Below are positions 37,809 to 49,126 of a DNA stretch of 64,000 nucleotides, piece by piece. The translations under genes were made by a program, and so were the position numbers. The notes beneath the pieces were generated by a model. The model searched no databases. It was not told where the DNA came from and saw only the letters and a program-made list of their open reading frames with translations. Source of the stretch: Paraphysomonas bandaiensis (lineage: Eukaryota; Chrysophyceae); contig CBFFRP010000370.1 of the NCBI GenBank assembly GCA_965644295.1, positions 1-64,000 of the forward strand, given 5' to 3'. Position 1 is the stretch's first letter. Every line of letters begins with the position of its first letter.

Positions 37809-38041
37809 CAGGGCTAGGAAACAATATATCGCAATACTATTGTTAGATAACGTTCCATTAATACTATTGATGGAGATTTTAAACAGCCCCCCCAATACTA
37901 TTGCAATACAATGTACTATATATTGCAATATATTAGTATAGCTAATCAGTAAATAAACACATCCGTAGAATCCATTTTTAGTATTAGTCATAAAGCTCAC
38001 ATGATATATAGCAATACAATATATTGGGTTTCCTAGCCCTG
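37809..38041. mobile_element. hAT-type MITE, 233 bp
   Basis: Terminal inverted repeats begin CAGGGCTAGGAAAC at both ends (37809 inward, 38041 inward). The element is bounded by an exact 8-bp duplication GTAGATTG at 37801-37808 and 38042-38049. An 8-bp target duplication with CAGGG termini is the hallmark of hAT elements. No protein is encoded, so it is a non-autonomous MITE. It is AT-rich inside, with a C7 tract near 37887. Confidence 0.88.
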
Positions 38042-38049
38042 GTAGATTG

Positions 38050-38582
38050 GTATCAATTCTCCATGTGTTGCTGCATCTGTCAAAGTATAGTTTCTCCTAC
38101 CTCTATTAGACCTCAGACACAACTTCCGTATCATCATCCACTTCATCAGCCCATAAAATGGATCTTCCATATGGAAGGAATACTTCTTCATCGCAGACAC
38201 AAAAAGGAGGAACGGAAACACCTCCTTCTTGTGTGTATCGCTATCACTGCCAACGTCCTCCATCTCTCCATTTCATCCTTTCAGCTTCTTTACGATTCCA
38301 GGAGAACTCTAACGTCTTGATGAGCAACTCTCTCATCTGGTTTCGCTAATGTAGGTGTCGGTGCTTTCATTGTTGACCAGTGCTCGTCGTGGTCTTGACA
38401 CTAAGGGTCACCATGCCTGCCAAAGCAATGGCAAGGTTCTGCCAATGCTTGAGACTATAAATCATTGCAACAGGCGCTGTTTATCACGTATATACAGTAA
38501 CTATTTAAATGTGTTTTGCTTGTGGCTGCGATCTTTATATGTAGCTACCTCACACACGGGTTGTTATGTCTACGTACTATCT
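38050..38582. other. intergenic, no gene seen
   Basis: Two short open frames on opposite strands at 38033-38350 have no recognised domain and are probably chance. No other structure seen before the array. Confidence 0.4.
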
Positions 38583-38991
38583 ACATACATATACATACAT
38601 ACATACATACATACATACATACATACATACATACATACATACATACATACATACATACATACATACATACATACATACATACATACATACATACATACAT
38701 ACATACATACATACATACATACATACATACATACATACATACATACATACATACATACATACATACATACATACATACATACATACATACATACATACAT
38801 ACATACATACATACATACATACATACATACATACATACATACATACATACATACATACATACATACATACATACATACATACATACATACATACATACAT
38901 ACATACATACATACATACATACATACATACATACATACATACATACATACATACATACATACATACATACATACATACATACATACATACA

Positions 38992-39021
<30 letters not shown>
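38583..39021. repeat. (CATA)n tetranucleotide array, ~440 bp
   Basis: About 108 uninterrupted CATA copies on the plus strand, ending TATATATA. It stops 60 bp before the ATG at 39081. Confidence 0.97.
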
Positions 39022-39027
<6 letters not shown>

Positions 39028-39080
39028 CGTCTCTCTGGGGTCTCAGTGTCCATGTGTTTCTGGGATAATTCCACCTCAAG

Positions 39081-40346
39081 ATGCCTCTCTATCTCCTTCT
39101 CTTCATATTCCTCTCCTCTTCTCTCCCCCTCATATCTCCCTCCTCCCCACACTGTTCATCATGCAAGTGGCTCTCCTCTTCTCACTCATCTACCCCTCCA
39201 ACCACACACACATATCCCCATCTCGGTCTTATTTACATACATATGAGAAAATCAGGTGGAACAACCTTCTTACGTCTATTCAAGCAATGGATGATTGAAC
39301 ACTCATGTATTGATAGTGCCAATAGAGGCACAGGGTTCTTGGGGTACACGGAGGGTGTGATGCGATCAGATAAGGAGGGCTCATCCAACTGTACTGGTGT
39401 AGATATGAGACACGAAGAGTTTAAGTGTTTAGATCCTCATATATTAAAAGCTTTATTGAAACGAAATGATAGAGAGAATATTCCATTTTCATATTTTACG
39501 ATATTAAGAGATCCAATTGAGAGGATTGGTGGACAAGCTTTCTATGGGAATGCTGTTGGTCATATTGTAACCACTGATATTGCATTAAAGTGGTGTTATG
39601 ATGGCGATATGAGCTTACGAACAAGTATTTCTAGTAAAACCTATCATGATAAATGTCAGAATCCCAGGAAGGCCGACAAAACACTCTGTGAATGTCTGAA
39701 GAATGCATTTGCACATGGTATGAAGATAATGGCCACCAATTCCACTCTATGGTTTGACTGGTTCCGCACAAGTGTTGGATTTCAGGATAACTATATGCCA
39801 AATTATTATACGAGACGACTTGTCACAGGTCGTGCGACAAGTGATCAAATTTCCGCACTTAAGTCAGCTGCTGCATGTATCAAGGGTTCAACTTGTCGTA
39901 CGAATACGAATGTTCTCTCTGGTTTACTTCCGTCTGCCTCCTGCCCTGTACATGGAAGACGCTTGGATAGCAGTGACCTAGAGGCAGCTAAGCGGATTCT
40001 GAAGGAGCAGTTTGATTTCGTTTTTCTAGAGATGTTTCAAGATCCTATATCTGTTCGTATCATAGCGAAAGTGCTGCGAGAACCTTCGCTAGAGCTAGTA
40101 ACGAGATTAGTCTCCGGCCATGCTAACACTGGACTTATAGAAGCAACAATTCCATCTATTACCATTGGTGAAACTGCGAAATCGGGTACAAATAAAAGGA
40201 AGTCACGTCGTACCACTTCTACAATATATCAGCATTTTATGCCACAAGAAGTTGTGGACTTTTTGAGGAAAGATAATGCTGCTGATATTGAATTGTACAA
40301 CTATGCTAAAGAGCTGTTTGAACAGCGGCGAGAAGCTTATACGTAA
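39081..40346 (+). CDS. Golgi-type (heparan sulfate 2-O-/Gal-3-O-like) sulfotransferase family protein
   Basis: A 421-residue protein with no intron. A hydrophobic N-terminal segment (MPLYLLLFIFLSSSLPLI, residues 1-18) is a signal anchor for Golgi type II topology. IYIHMRKSGGTTF (51-63) is the 5'-phosphosulfate-binding loop seen as HxxKTGGTSL in this family. FTILRDPIER (139-148) is the 3'-phosphate motif with the conserved Arg and Ser/Gly region. The family moves sulfate from PAPS to sugars of glycoproteins or polysaccharides. Several Cys pairs (C165-C205 region) fit a lumenal fold. The acceptor sugar cannot be predicted. The first ATG is used because it supplies the anchor; the CATA array ends 60 bp upstream. 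Confidence 0.75.
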   Translation: MPLYLLLFIFLSSSLPLISPSSPHCSSCKWLSSSHSSTPPTTHTYPHLGLIYIHMRKSGGTTFLRLFKQWMIEHSCIDSANRGTGFLGYTEGVMRSDKEGSSNCTGVDMRHEEFKCLDPHILKALLKRNDRENIPFSYFTILRDPIERIGGQAFYGNAVGHIVTTDIALKWCYDGDMSLRTSISSKTYHDKCQNPRKADKTLCECLKNAFAHGMKIMATNSTLWFDWFRTSVGFQDNYMPNYYTRRLVTGRATSDQISALKSAAACIKGSTCRTNTNVLSGLLPSASCPVHGRRLDSSDLEAAKRILKEQFDFVFLEMFQDPISVRIIAKVLREPSLELVTRLVSGHANTGLIEATIPSITIGETAKSGTNKRKSRRTTSTIYQHFMPQEVVDFLRKDNAADIELYNYAKELFEQRREAYT

Positions 40347-42628
40347 ATATTTCCTATTTGTATGATTATTTATTATATTCCACTGCGAATTATTGTTAGT
40401 AGCTAAAGGAGTGTGGAGTTGTAGAATTTAAACAATGATGGTGTTAAGTAAGCCCACTTGACTGATTATAGATTGTCTACCGTTAATTATATTAAGGTAT
40501 CAGTGACTTTTTGCAATATAGAGCGTTTATCGATCCTGAATGTGTTCTAAATCATACCAGTCTAATTTATTCTAGACCCGAAGATTCTGATGAAGATTTA
40601 TGTTATGCTTCATGCTTCAAGTTCCGAAGCTAGTAAGGGACCTAAGGGATAAAGAATAAATGTTAGATATTTCTTGATAATAAGTTCATGCTTTTCTATT
40701 TCTTCTAAAAGCATATTGAAAAAAGCGACCTAAATTCAATTCTGCAGTAGTAATATAGTCACTAATGAATCGTCTAAGTCGCCTTCAGTCTTATCATGTA
40801 CTGCATACTATGTAGTGCACTAACCATTTCCACTTGTTGTGACCAGCAATATATACATACATACACAACGCTTTTGTCAATCATGGAGCATTAGACACGA
40901 ATATGCAACCAGATTTTACAACACGAACTGCTTCATTACAAGCTTTCATACAGCTTGCAAAAATTCCTACAGTACTCCTCACTCCTCACTCCTCACATCC
41001 GGCTCTACTGATTGACGCCCTTGCAGTGAAGTTGCAGTGAAGCCTCAAAGTAGTAGTATACAACTAGACTCTCACATATATGAGTACTGTGCATTTTATA
41101 CAACTAGTCTAATATTTTATACAACTAGTCTAATTTATAAAGTCTAATTTGTGCTCTTTCAGTGGATTTTTCAACGATTTCAAGAAAATATGGAAACCGA
41201 ATCGAAATGACATCAATGCAAGAAGGTCAGGGGGCAGCTATATAGGCACCAGTTCAGCCTAAAGACATTGACGGATCTGATGTTGACCTCAATAATAGCT
41301 TTAACTAGTGCTAAATTGTGTTCATTCTGGAAGGCAAGGCAATGAGGAATCTGTTTCTGTGCTCTCGTCCAATTCTGTGTCCGACAGGGAATACGCAGAG
41401 ACTGCAAGGAGTGTAAAGTGTAAAGAGTAAAGAGTAAAGACAACGCACACAAGCACAAGCTAGCACGTATTTGTTGCCGACTTCTCATTAATTAATGGTG
41501 AGTGAATCTAGTAATATAACTGCTGTAATTCATAACTTTCGTTTCTGCATGCCTATTCTCTTGAATTTATAGATGTATCTAGCTTGCTTAACTATATACT
41601 ATCAGCTATCAGCTATATGCGTACCATGCCTTACCTAATTAATTTTATGAGAGTAATATACAATAGTTATCGCGAATAGTTAGTGGCGTATAGAATAGTT
41701 TCTATACTACGACAAGAGAAGAGTTGATATAAATTAGCGGTATGAAGACAACACGGTGTCTGCGCATTATCTCTGCGCACTAGGAGGGTATATACTGAGC
41801 GTGTAAGAACCGTAGAATTTTACAAATATCAAAGAATTAATTTAATGTATATTGATGATATTCAGACAAAACAAGATTAGACTAAGATACTTTTCAATGA
41901 TGATAATATGTTTAAAGGAATACACAAGAATCAGCTAGCTCTCTCACGGCTGTCTTTTTGCACTGCTGTAATATGGGGGGGGGGCAGTCATGGCCACATA
42001 TGTATGGCCGGCCTTATGTATGTAATTCGTATAGATCAAAGCCTTACTGAAATAATCTATAATATACGCTGTATTTCTACTCAGTTATAAGAGGGTCTGT
42101 CTTAATACAGCAGCCTGTTAATGTGTACTGTCTACAACAAGCTTGATGATATAAGGGTTTTAACCGACTTATATTTTTATATTACGTGTAGTAAATTCTC
42201 CTAACTCCTAACAAACCTTCATACTTCATATATATGTATATATACACGTGCCTATGTATGTATGGATATAGAATCCGGGATTCTCCAGCCTTGTGGATCA
42301 TTATAATGCCCTATATCTATCATCAATCATTGTCCTCATCATTATTCTTCATTGCTAGTCTTCATAACCCGATAGCTGGTTACTGGTTATTACAAGTGTA
42401 TGTACGCACGAAAATTAAATACAAAGACATAACGTCAATATAAAAAAACTTATCTTGACATTGACAGTTCATATTACGTACTGTATAAGCACAAATATAC
42501 TCTTAGTCATATCAAATTCTAACACACACTTTAGCGATGTAAACGACAGGCCACAATTCATGCAGATTCATCTAGAGATATCACAGCAATACAAAGCGTT
42601 GACAAATGATAACTATCCACCTCTACCT
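40347..42628. other. intergenic, no gene seen
   Basis: A 2.3-kb AT-rich spacer downstream of two convergent genes. I see a short direct repeat ACAACTAGTCTAATATTTTAT/ACAACTAGTCTAATTTAT near 41100-41135 and an AAGAGTAAAGAGTAAAG run near 41425. No exon recognised. Confidence 0.5.
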
Positions 42629-43180
42629 TTAACAACAGTCTGGGTCTGCAGGAACAATTAAAAATATTCCTTTCACTGGTTTGTATTCCGGATTATTTCT
42701 TCCAAACACAAAATGATGCAATCTTTCCACTTGTGGTCCCACTTCACTGGCAACCCCTCTATCACCATACCTCCATATCTTTTTATGTGTTGTCACAATT
42801 ACAGGATCGTATATCGATTCTTTATGTCCGTCAGACCCTTGACTACCACCAGTTGGTTGCATTCCTATATTAGCAATCTCCATATATTCAATGAACGTAG
42901 ATGAGATAAATGGCGGAAAACAGAGATATCCCGACCAGTTATATATACTGACAGTCTGTGTGTGATCATTGAATGTGATGTTTGAACTAGATGTACAGCA
43001 ACAGCCTATAAAAAAGCATGGAGGGAACATTAAGCATGTGTCACATAGAGAGGGACGTCCCTTAATAAGTAAACAACCATCTTGATTAGTTTCATAAGGA
43101 ATGAATGATGGCGGATGAGTGGTGGATGGAGGGAAGAGTTCTGTTATAGGGGTGGGGGTGAGAGGTTCTCTTATGGCCAT
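42629..43180 (-). CDS. uncharacterised protein, 183 aa
   Basis: The ATG is at 43180 and the frame is open to 42629. It contains a Cys-rich hydrophobic segment near residue 60 (CLMFPPCFFIGCCC), followed by beta-like strands (NITFNDHTQTVSIYNWSGY) and an Arg-rich C-terminal half with DPVIVTTHKKIWRYGDRG, ending near FVFGRNNPEYKPV. The layout suggests a small lipid-anchored or membrane-associated protein with one beta-rich domain, but I do not recognise the family. A longer frame upstream through the tetranucleotide array is an artefact of the repeat. The start lies 52 bp from the array. Confidence 0.6.
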   Translation of the reverse strand: MAIREPLTPTPITELFPPSTTHPPSFIPYETNQDGCLLIKGRPSLCDTCLMFPPCFFIGCCCTSSSNITFNDHTQTVSIYNWSGYLCFPPFISSTFIEYMEIANIGMQPTGGSQGSDGHKESIYDPVIVTTHKKIWRYGDRGVASEVGPQVERLHHFVFGRNNPEYKPVKGIFLIVPADPDCC

Positions 43181-43227
43181 TATGAGCAATTGGAATAAAA
43201 CATCTGAGTAACAAGATACCCCCAGAG

Positions 43228-43232
<5 letters not shown>

Positions 43233-43262
<30 letters not shown>

Positions 43263-43420
43263 TGTATGTATGTATGTATGTATGTATGTATGTATGTATG
43301 TATGTATGTATGTATGTATGTATGTATGTATGTATGTATGTATGTATGTATGTATGTATGTATGTATGTATGTATGTATGTATGTATGTATGTATGTATG
43401 TATGTATGTATGTATGTATG

Positions 43421-43451
<31 letters not shown>

Positions 43452-43556
43452 GTATGTATGTATGTATGTATGCATGTATGTATGTATGTATGTATGTATG
43501 TATGTATGTATGTATGTATGTATGTATGTATGTATGTATGTATGTATGTATGTATG
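43233..43556. repeat. (TATG)n tetranucleotide array, ~325 bp
   Basis: About 80 copies on the plus strand (CATA on the coding strand of the 42629-43180 gene), with single variants near 43450 and 43472. Its right edge is broken by the foldback element at 43557. Confidence 0.96.
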
Positions 43557-44580
43557 ACACACAGAGAGGCAGAGGGACCGGGGGGCGCTCTAAGCCGCTT
43601 AGGCATTCTTCCTGAGCCAGAAGGGCTCTCGTATCGTAATAAAACTTCGTTTTATTACTCTTTCCTTTTCACTCTATTACTCTTCCTTTCCACTCTATCT
43701 TTAAATATAATTATTATAGCTTATATAATTATATTAATAATACTATACTTTAAATAAAAATTAATTACTTTATATAATATTAAATAATTTTCTTATAATA
43801 TAATTAAAATTAATTACTTTATATAATATTAAATAATTATCTTATAATAAAATTAAAATATGATTTTGGCTTTTTGGCTTTCTGGCTTTTTGGCTTTTAT
43901 GAAAATTAGAAAAAGTTATAAAATAAAATTTATTATATAGTTTATGTTATAAAAAGCCAGTGCCATAATGCCAGTTGTGGTGGTGATGATGATGGTGGTG
44001 TTGTAACAGTGATGGTGATGATGATGGTGTTGTAACGGTGAATGGCACTGGATTTTTATAACATAACCATCACTGTTACAACACCACCATCATCATCACC
44101 GTTACAACACCATCATCATCACCATCACTGTTACAACACCACCATCATCATCACCACCACAACTGGCATTATGGCACTGGCTTTTTATAACATAAACTAT
44201 ATAATAAATTTTATTTTATAACTTTTTCTAATTTTCATAAAAGCCAAAAAGCCAGAAAGCCAAAAAGCCAAAATCATATTTTAATTATATTATAAGAAAA
44301 TTATTTAATATTATATAAAGTAATTAATTTTAATTATATTATAAGAAAATTATTTAATATTATATAAAGTAATTAATTTTTATTTAAAGTATAGTATTAT
44401 TAATATAATTATATAAGCTATAATAATTATATTTAAAGATAGAGTGGAAAGGAAGAGTAATAGAGTGAAAAGGAAAGAGTAATAAAACGAAGTTTTATTA
44501 CGATACGAGAGCCCTTCTGGCTCAGGAAGAATGCCTAAGCGGCTTAGAGCGCCCCCCGGTCCCTCTGCCTCTCTGTGTGT
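43557..44580. mobile_element. 1,024-bp foldback (long inverted-repeat) element
   Basis: The two halves are nearly perfect inverted copies. ACACACAGAGAGGCAGAGGG at 43557 returns inverted at 44580, and arms of about 480 bp stay aligned through an AT-rich part, GGCTTTTTGGCTTTCTGGCT blocks and GATGATGATGGTG tracts, to a small nested palindrome at about 44050. It encodes nothing. It sits inside a TATG array on both sides, so a target duplication cannot be resolved. It is a foldback/MITE-like element whose transcript would form a very long hairpin. Confidence 0.85.
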
Positions 44581-44846
44581 GTATGTATGTATGTATGTGT
44601 TACGACCCGTGAGAAAAATGTGCCAGTCGATGAACTGGCAGTGCCAGTTCATCGACTGGCAGTTTTTGTCTATCACTCAAAAACCCACCAATGAAGTGAA
44701 CCCGTCAGTGAAGTGGCTTATCCAGCCGTGTTTTTTTTCGTTCCACCCACATAACCAGTGGATGAAATAGTTGATGATTATCGCTCAATGCAACAGCCTG
44801 ATAGTAATATAAGTGTAACATATATCATTGTATCAATCAAGAAGGA

Positions 44847-46622
44847 ATGACATCGGTGGTTGAAACTGTCTCGTCAGAGAGCACTGTACGACCAGAAGTT
44901 GCATCGTCAGTAGACGACAACACTAGATCTATCACTGATTCCATTGAAATTGAAGAACACAAACGACTGTTCTATCTGAATGCACGAAACGCTTTCGCAA
45001 ATTCAATTAAAATTTTCTCGCAGTCGAAATACCTTGAGATCGTCGAGTCGATGAAATCATTTGACTCCAAGCCTCATAGGAACCGCTCTTGTCTAGACTA
45101 CCGATGGCAGAGGTCATATATTCTGCTGCTGGTTCCTGATGATAAAGGTGAAAAAGCAATTTTGGTCCGAAGGAAAGATCACAGCGACGAAACTCAAGTG
45201 AAGGGAATGAGACGACTTGCTTATATTGAAGAGGTATTTGACATTATTCGGTATTGCCGTGTTGAAGAGGGAGGTCATACTGGACCTAGGGGAACCCACG
45301 AGGCTGTCGGCAGAAAGTATTCAAATATTTCTAGAGTTTTGTGTGAAATATTCTGCAAGTTGTGTACATGCGTTACTCAGAAGAAAATGTGTGCGAAACC
45401 GCAGGATCTGAAGCCTATAATTACTTCTTCGTACAATCAACGTGCCCAAGTTGACCTAATTGACATGCAAAGTCTTACATACGAAGGATACAAATGGATA
45501 TTGAATTACCAAGATCATCTCACAAAGTTTTGTTTACTGAGGCCTCTTAAATCAAAAGAAGCAGTACTTGTAGCAGATACTCTATACGATATCTTTATGA
45601 CTTTCGGTGCACCTATGATACTCCAGTCAGATAATGGTCGAGAGTTTGTCAATAAAGTTATAAAGGAACTGAAAGAAATCTGGCCTGCATTAGTTCTTGT
45701 TAATGGAAGGCCTCGGCATCCACAATCACAGGGTAGTGTGGAGCGCTCCAACCAGGATGTGAAAAAGCTAGTTCACAATTGGATGAGAGATAACAATTCC
45801 CAAGACTGGCCTCGTAGAGGACTATCTAAAGTACAGTTCCAAAAAAACAACAGATATCACTCCGGAATAAAATCTACTCCTTACATGCTGCTGTTTGGAC
45901 AACATCCTAGAAGAGGTCTTAGTGACCTACCATTCTCAGAAACGTTTCTAGCCAAAATCCAAACAGAAGAGGATCTAGAAGAGCTTGTAGCTAAGACACC
46001 TATGAATAATGTTATCGAGGGCCATGAACCAGAGGAATGTACAGTTGAGGCTTCAGCAAATGAGTCTGTTGCAGTATTGGTAAATGAGCACGGTGATACC
46101 CCATCAAGAGGGGCGAAACGTAAAGCAGCGAGTGCCGCACTAGCTGAACAAGGCGAAAGGATGAAAAGATTTTCCACATCTGGCACTCCAACCGATGAGG
46201 CGGAACTCCTACAGGTGGGTAGTGTTGTTTTAGTCAAACCACATCAGGTGGACCGAGGACAAGTTGATGCAATCAGGTTTCCAGCTGTTGTTGTTGAGGT
46301 TACCTCCAATGAATTACTTCGTCTGTACGCTCCCGGTGGGGTTCTAAACTCGTGTTATAACCGATCTGATCTGATTCACGAGCCGAATAAGACCCCTGCT
46401 TCATACCAACGTCATCTTGGAAACTATGAGAACTGGAGAAATTCGAAGACTATATCAGAGAGAGAAGCTGCAACTATGTTTTCTCCATCCCTCGGACAGG
46501 GGTTTAGTAAATGTAGTTGCAAGGGTAAGTGCAATAGTAATAAATGTGTGTGCAAGAAGAATGGATTTCTCTGTAACTCTAGGTGCCACAAAAGCAATTT
46601 GCTTGCGTGTTGTAACAAGTAG
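44847..46622 (+). CDS. Ginger transposase: integrase core with C-terminal CXC domain (KRBA2/SCAND3-like)
   Basis: A 591-residue intact frame without introns. An HHCC-type zinc site (H144, H151, C170, C173) precedes a retroviral-integrase-like core with D203 (or D206) in QVDLID, D262 in LQSDNGREF and E299 in SQGSVERSNQD, a full DDE triad with D-to-E spacing of 36. Residues 417-450 are Lys/Arg-rich. A small barrel at 455-500 is followed by a Cys-rich CXC (tesmin/TSO1-like) tail at 555-590 (CSCKGKCNSNKCVCKK), as in vertebrate KRBA2/SCAND3-type domesticated proteins. It should cut and rejoin its own inverted repeats. Intact frame and near-identity with copy 2 suggest recent activity. Confidence 0.9.
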   Translation: MTSVVETVSSESTVRPEVASSVDDNTRSITDSIEIEEHKRLFYLNARNAFANSIKIFSQSKYLEIVESMKSFDSKPHRNRSCLDYRWQRSYILLLVPDDKGEKAILVRRKDHSDETQVKGMRRLAYIEEVFDIIRYCRVEEGGHTGPRGTHEAVGRKYSNISRVLCEIFCKLCTCVTQKKMCAKPQDLKPIITSSYNQRAQVDLIDMQSLTYEGYKWILNYQDHLTKFCLLRPLKSKEAVLVADTLYDIFMTFGAPMILQSDNGREFVNKVIKELKEIWPALVLVNGRPRHPQSQGSVERSNQDVKKLVHNWMRDNNSQDWPRRGLSKVQFQKNNRYHSGIKSTPYMLLFGQHPRRGLSDLPFSETFLAKIQTEEDLEELVAKTPMNNVIEGHEPEECTVEASANESVAVLVNEHGDTPSRGAKRKAASAALAEQGERMKRFSTSGTPTDEAELLQVGSVVLVKPHQVDRGQVDAIRFPAVVVEVTSNELLRLYAPGGVLNSCYNRSDLIHEPNKTPASYQRHLGNYENWRNSKTISEREAATMFSPSLGQGFSKCSCKGKCNSNKCVCKKNGFLCNSRCHKSNLLACCNK

Positions 46623-47534
46623 TTGGTGCCATAGTAAACTACAAACTACTAATTAACCGAGTAGAATACAACCTTAACAAGTAACATGCATCTTATTTGC
46701 TACTGGTAGCATGAATCTTATTAGCAAGTAGTGATAAGCATCATCAGTACTTTAGCTCTAAGTACTTTAGTCGCTATTTACCTTAACATTGTGCCCACTG
46801 TCTGCAGATGATGATGATGATGTATGTCCTGCAGATGATATAAGTAATGAATAGAGTGTAAAAGGCCTATCACATAATAGTCATATTATTGAGTAGATCT
46901 TGATTCATAGAGCCGATATTCATAATAATACTATCCTTTCAAACATGGAATATGTAAAACCACAAGCATATACAATACAGAGCTCATAGTATAAAATAAC
47001 CCGATAGCTGGTTGCTACAAGTAACATGAATATTATTTGCTACTAGTGATATTACAGACCCCAACCACCAATGGGACCTACATCAATACATCCTCAGGCG
47101 AGACAGCACGTACGCTACACAAACGCAGCGAGACCCGCAGTATTGGACCCGCAGTGGAACGAGGCTCCCACGCAAACTCCATCGAATCCACACCCATAAC
47201 TCCCCTAACACTACATCTCTTTCCCAGACCGCATACGCGAAACGGTATGCGTCTGGAACAAATCCTATGTAATGGGAAGAAATCGATCCAAAGGCAAAAC
47301 CAGGAAAGACCAGACAAGAGCTGCCGCATGAACAGACTGTAGAATCACCAATCAGAGAATATGGCAAACCAAGTTAGTAAGACTATAGATATATACATAG
47401 ATTCTAGTCACAACCGTTCCCATGTAAAAATAAGATATTCTTATGTCTTATCCATGCTCTCATGAAGAAGGAAGTAGCACTGAAGAGGGATACAGATATC
47501 TATCTTGATACTGAAGGCTGGTATGTTGGAATAG
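46623..47534. other. 3' non-coding part of Ginger copy 1
   Basis: Repeated almost base for base at 56676-57592 in copy 2. Small open frames here, such as 47037-47342, are present in both copies and have no recognised domain. Confidence 0.7.
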
Positions 47535-48878
47535 TGTAAACCTGTGCAGGTTTAAAGCAGGTTTATCAGCACTATCCCCTATTCTATATGCTGGGCTGTG
47601 ATATATAATTCTTTTGAAGAGTTATTATTATTACAGTTTGGATGTATACATATATATATGCGTACATACTAACCTAGTTTCTCTCTTTCACCCACACATA
47701 TATGTATAGGTTGTGACCCTTCTACAGAATATATATATATGTTGTATCCTTACCCTAATATATGGTATATATGTGTACATGGCTCTATATTCAACCAGTG
47801 GCCTGTAAATGCACATATGTAGCTTCTACAATCACCTATAGTACGTAAACAGTGTATACGTGCTTTTCCTGCAGTCAGTGGATGCGTCTACGGCTTCTTT
47901 ACCGTTATTATGTGCCTCTGTGTGGTGCATATATCCAGTTCCAATTAATGGTGACTAAGGGTTTCCATAGACCGCCTCTGTCTGGAAGAAGGACCTGTAT
48001 ATCACCTGTCATGACTGTACGTACTGATTACATGATTTTACGGTACCTTCCATTTGATCATCACGCTGTGTGGACCCTCGTACTGATGCTGAACAGTCAA
48101 TATACTATATCGCTTCGTACTCTATATCGGCAATTGAAGAAGCAGTGGTCTTTAGCGAGTACAATGGTAATGCATCTCTGGACATATTGTTCAATTTTCA
48201 CGATAATCTGCTCGCTTATAAGTATGTTCGGTATGTGTGCTGCAATCACATTAAGGTGGCAGTTAGGAGCGACCTGCATCTCCTCTCAGCAACCGCACTG
48301 TATACCGTATATACTGTATATGATGTATTTGCAGTATTCCTCTATCGTATGTATGCGTCTATATCACTCGTAGGTATACAGTATCAGTATACTGTACCCT
48401 ACACTGTATAAATACAGGAAGCGAATACTGAACCAATGCTTTCCCTATTCTCAATGCTGATTGGTCGAGTGTCCATTATCGTTTAGATGAGCAGCAGTTG
48501 AGAGTGTATACGGCAGAGTCCATACATTAATGTGTAGAGTATGAAGAAGAAGAATTCTCCAAGAATATTCATAAATATCGTCACTCCTTCGCAGAAAATT
48601 TGGATTTAGTCACTGTGTGGCTGTCAACGCCCAAGCGCATCGTCATTCTTTTTAGTTAAGCTTGTTCTCTCTTTGTTGGTTGTTGTAGCTCGTCACTTTT
48701 CTGTTTAGTACTGAACTGCATAGCTGGTGAGTTGTGCTTTAGTTTCTTGGGGTGCCGAGAAGCATTTAGTACTGCAGAAGTAGTATAGGTTAATAATAAG
48801 CAACATTCTCTCTCTTAAAGCGAGTTTTAGCTTATTTAGAGTTTGGCTCTCAGGTCCCAACCCCTGAGTTCCATTGCA
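47535..48878. mobile_element. putative solo LTR, 1,344 bp, inside Ginger copy 1
   Basis: Absent from copy 2, where GGAATAGCATC is continuous. It begins TGTAAACC and ends CCATTGCA, and is bounded by ATAG at 47531-47534 and 48879-48882. TG...CA ends plus a 4-bp duplication are what a solo LTR would leave; the gypsy element in copy 2 also makes a 4-bp duplication. It is unrelated to that element's LTR. No credible protein is encoded; a 173-codon frame at 47852-48373 looks like chance. A non-autonomous element of another class is possible. Confidence 0.6.
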
Positions 48879-49088
48879 ATAGCATCTTGTGGGCTAATAA
48901 TCAGGAGCTCTTATGATTATAGTTATGAGATGCTGTCTGATGATATCATACGCTGGGAATCCGAGTGGACTTGCTGTATACTTGACTGTATTTCCCGTAT
49001 ATCGTTTCCTTTCAACATCATCAAACCAGTCGATGAACTGGCACCTGCCAGTTCATCGACTGGTTTATTTTTCTCACGGGTCGTAACA

Positions 49089-49089
49089 C

Positions 49090-49120
<31 letters not shown>

Positions 49121-49126
49121 TGTATG
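49089..49126. repeat. 38-bp TATG remnant between the two Ginger copies
   Basis: CATATG followed by TATG repeats, flanked directly by the outward-facing termini of the two transposons. Confidence 0.9.

Larger units (their letters stand above)
44598..49088 (+). mobile_element. Ginger-type DNA transposon, copy 1 (carrying a 1.34-kb insertion)
   Basis: Terminal inverted repeats start TGTTACGACCCGTGAG at 44598 and are mirrored ending at 49088, about 40 bp with few mismatches; the TGTTA terminus fits the TGTNR rule I recall for Ginger elements. A subterminal palindrome (18-bp arms CCAGTCGATGAACTGGCA) is present at 44623-44659 and 49026-49063. It encodes one integrase-like transposase. Removing the insertion at 47535-48878 and its duplicated ATAG leaves 3,143 bp. 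Flanks are TATG repeat. Confidence 0.85.

Noticed and set aside
37785-38263. Two small minus-strand frames around the MITE
   Set aside because: One lies within the MITE and the other crosses its border; neither has a recognised motif.
42629-43606. A 325-residue version of the 42629-43180 gene starting at 43606
   Set aside because: The extra N-terminus is translated foldback element and tetranucleotide repeat.
47852-48373. 173-codon frame in the putative solo LTR
   Set aside because: No domain or sensible composition; it lies wholly inside a transposon-borne insertion with overlapping open frames.
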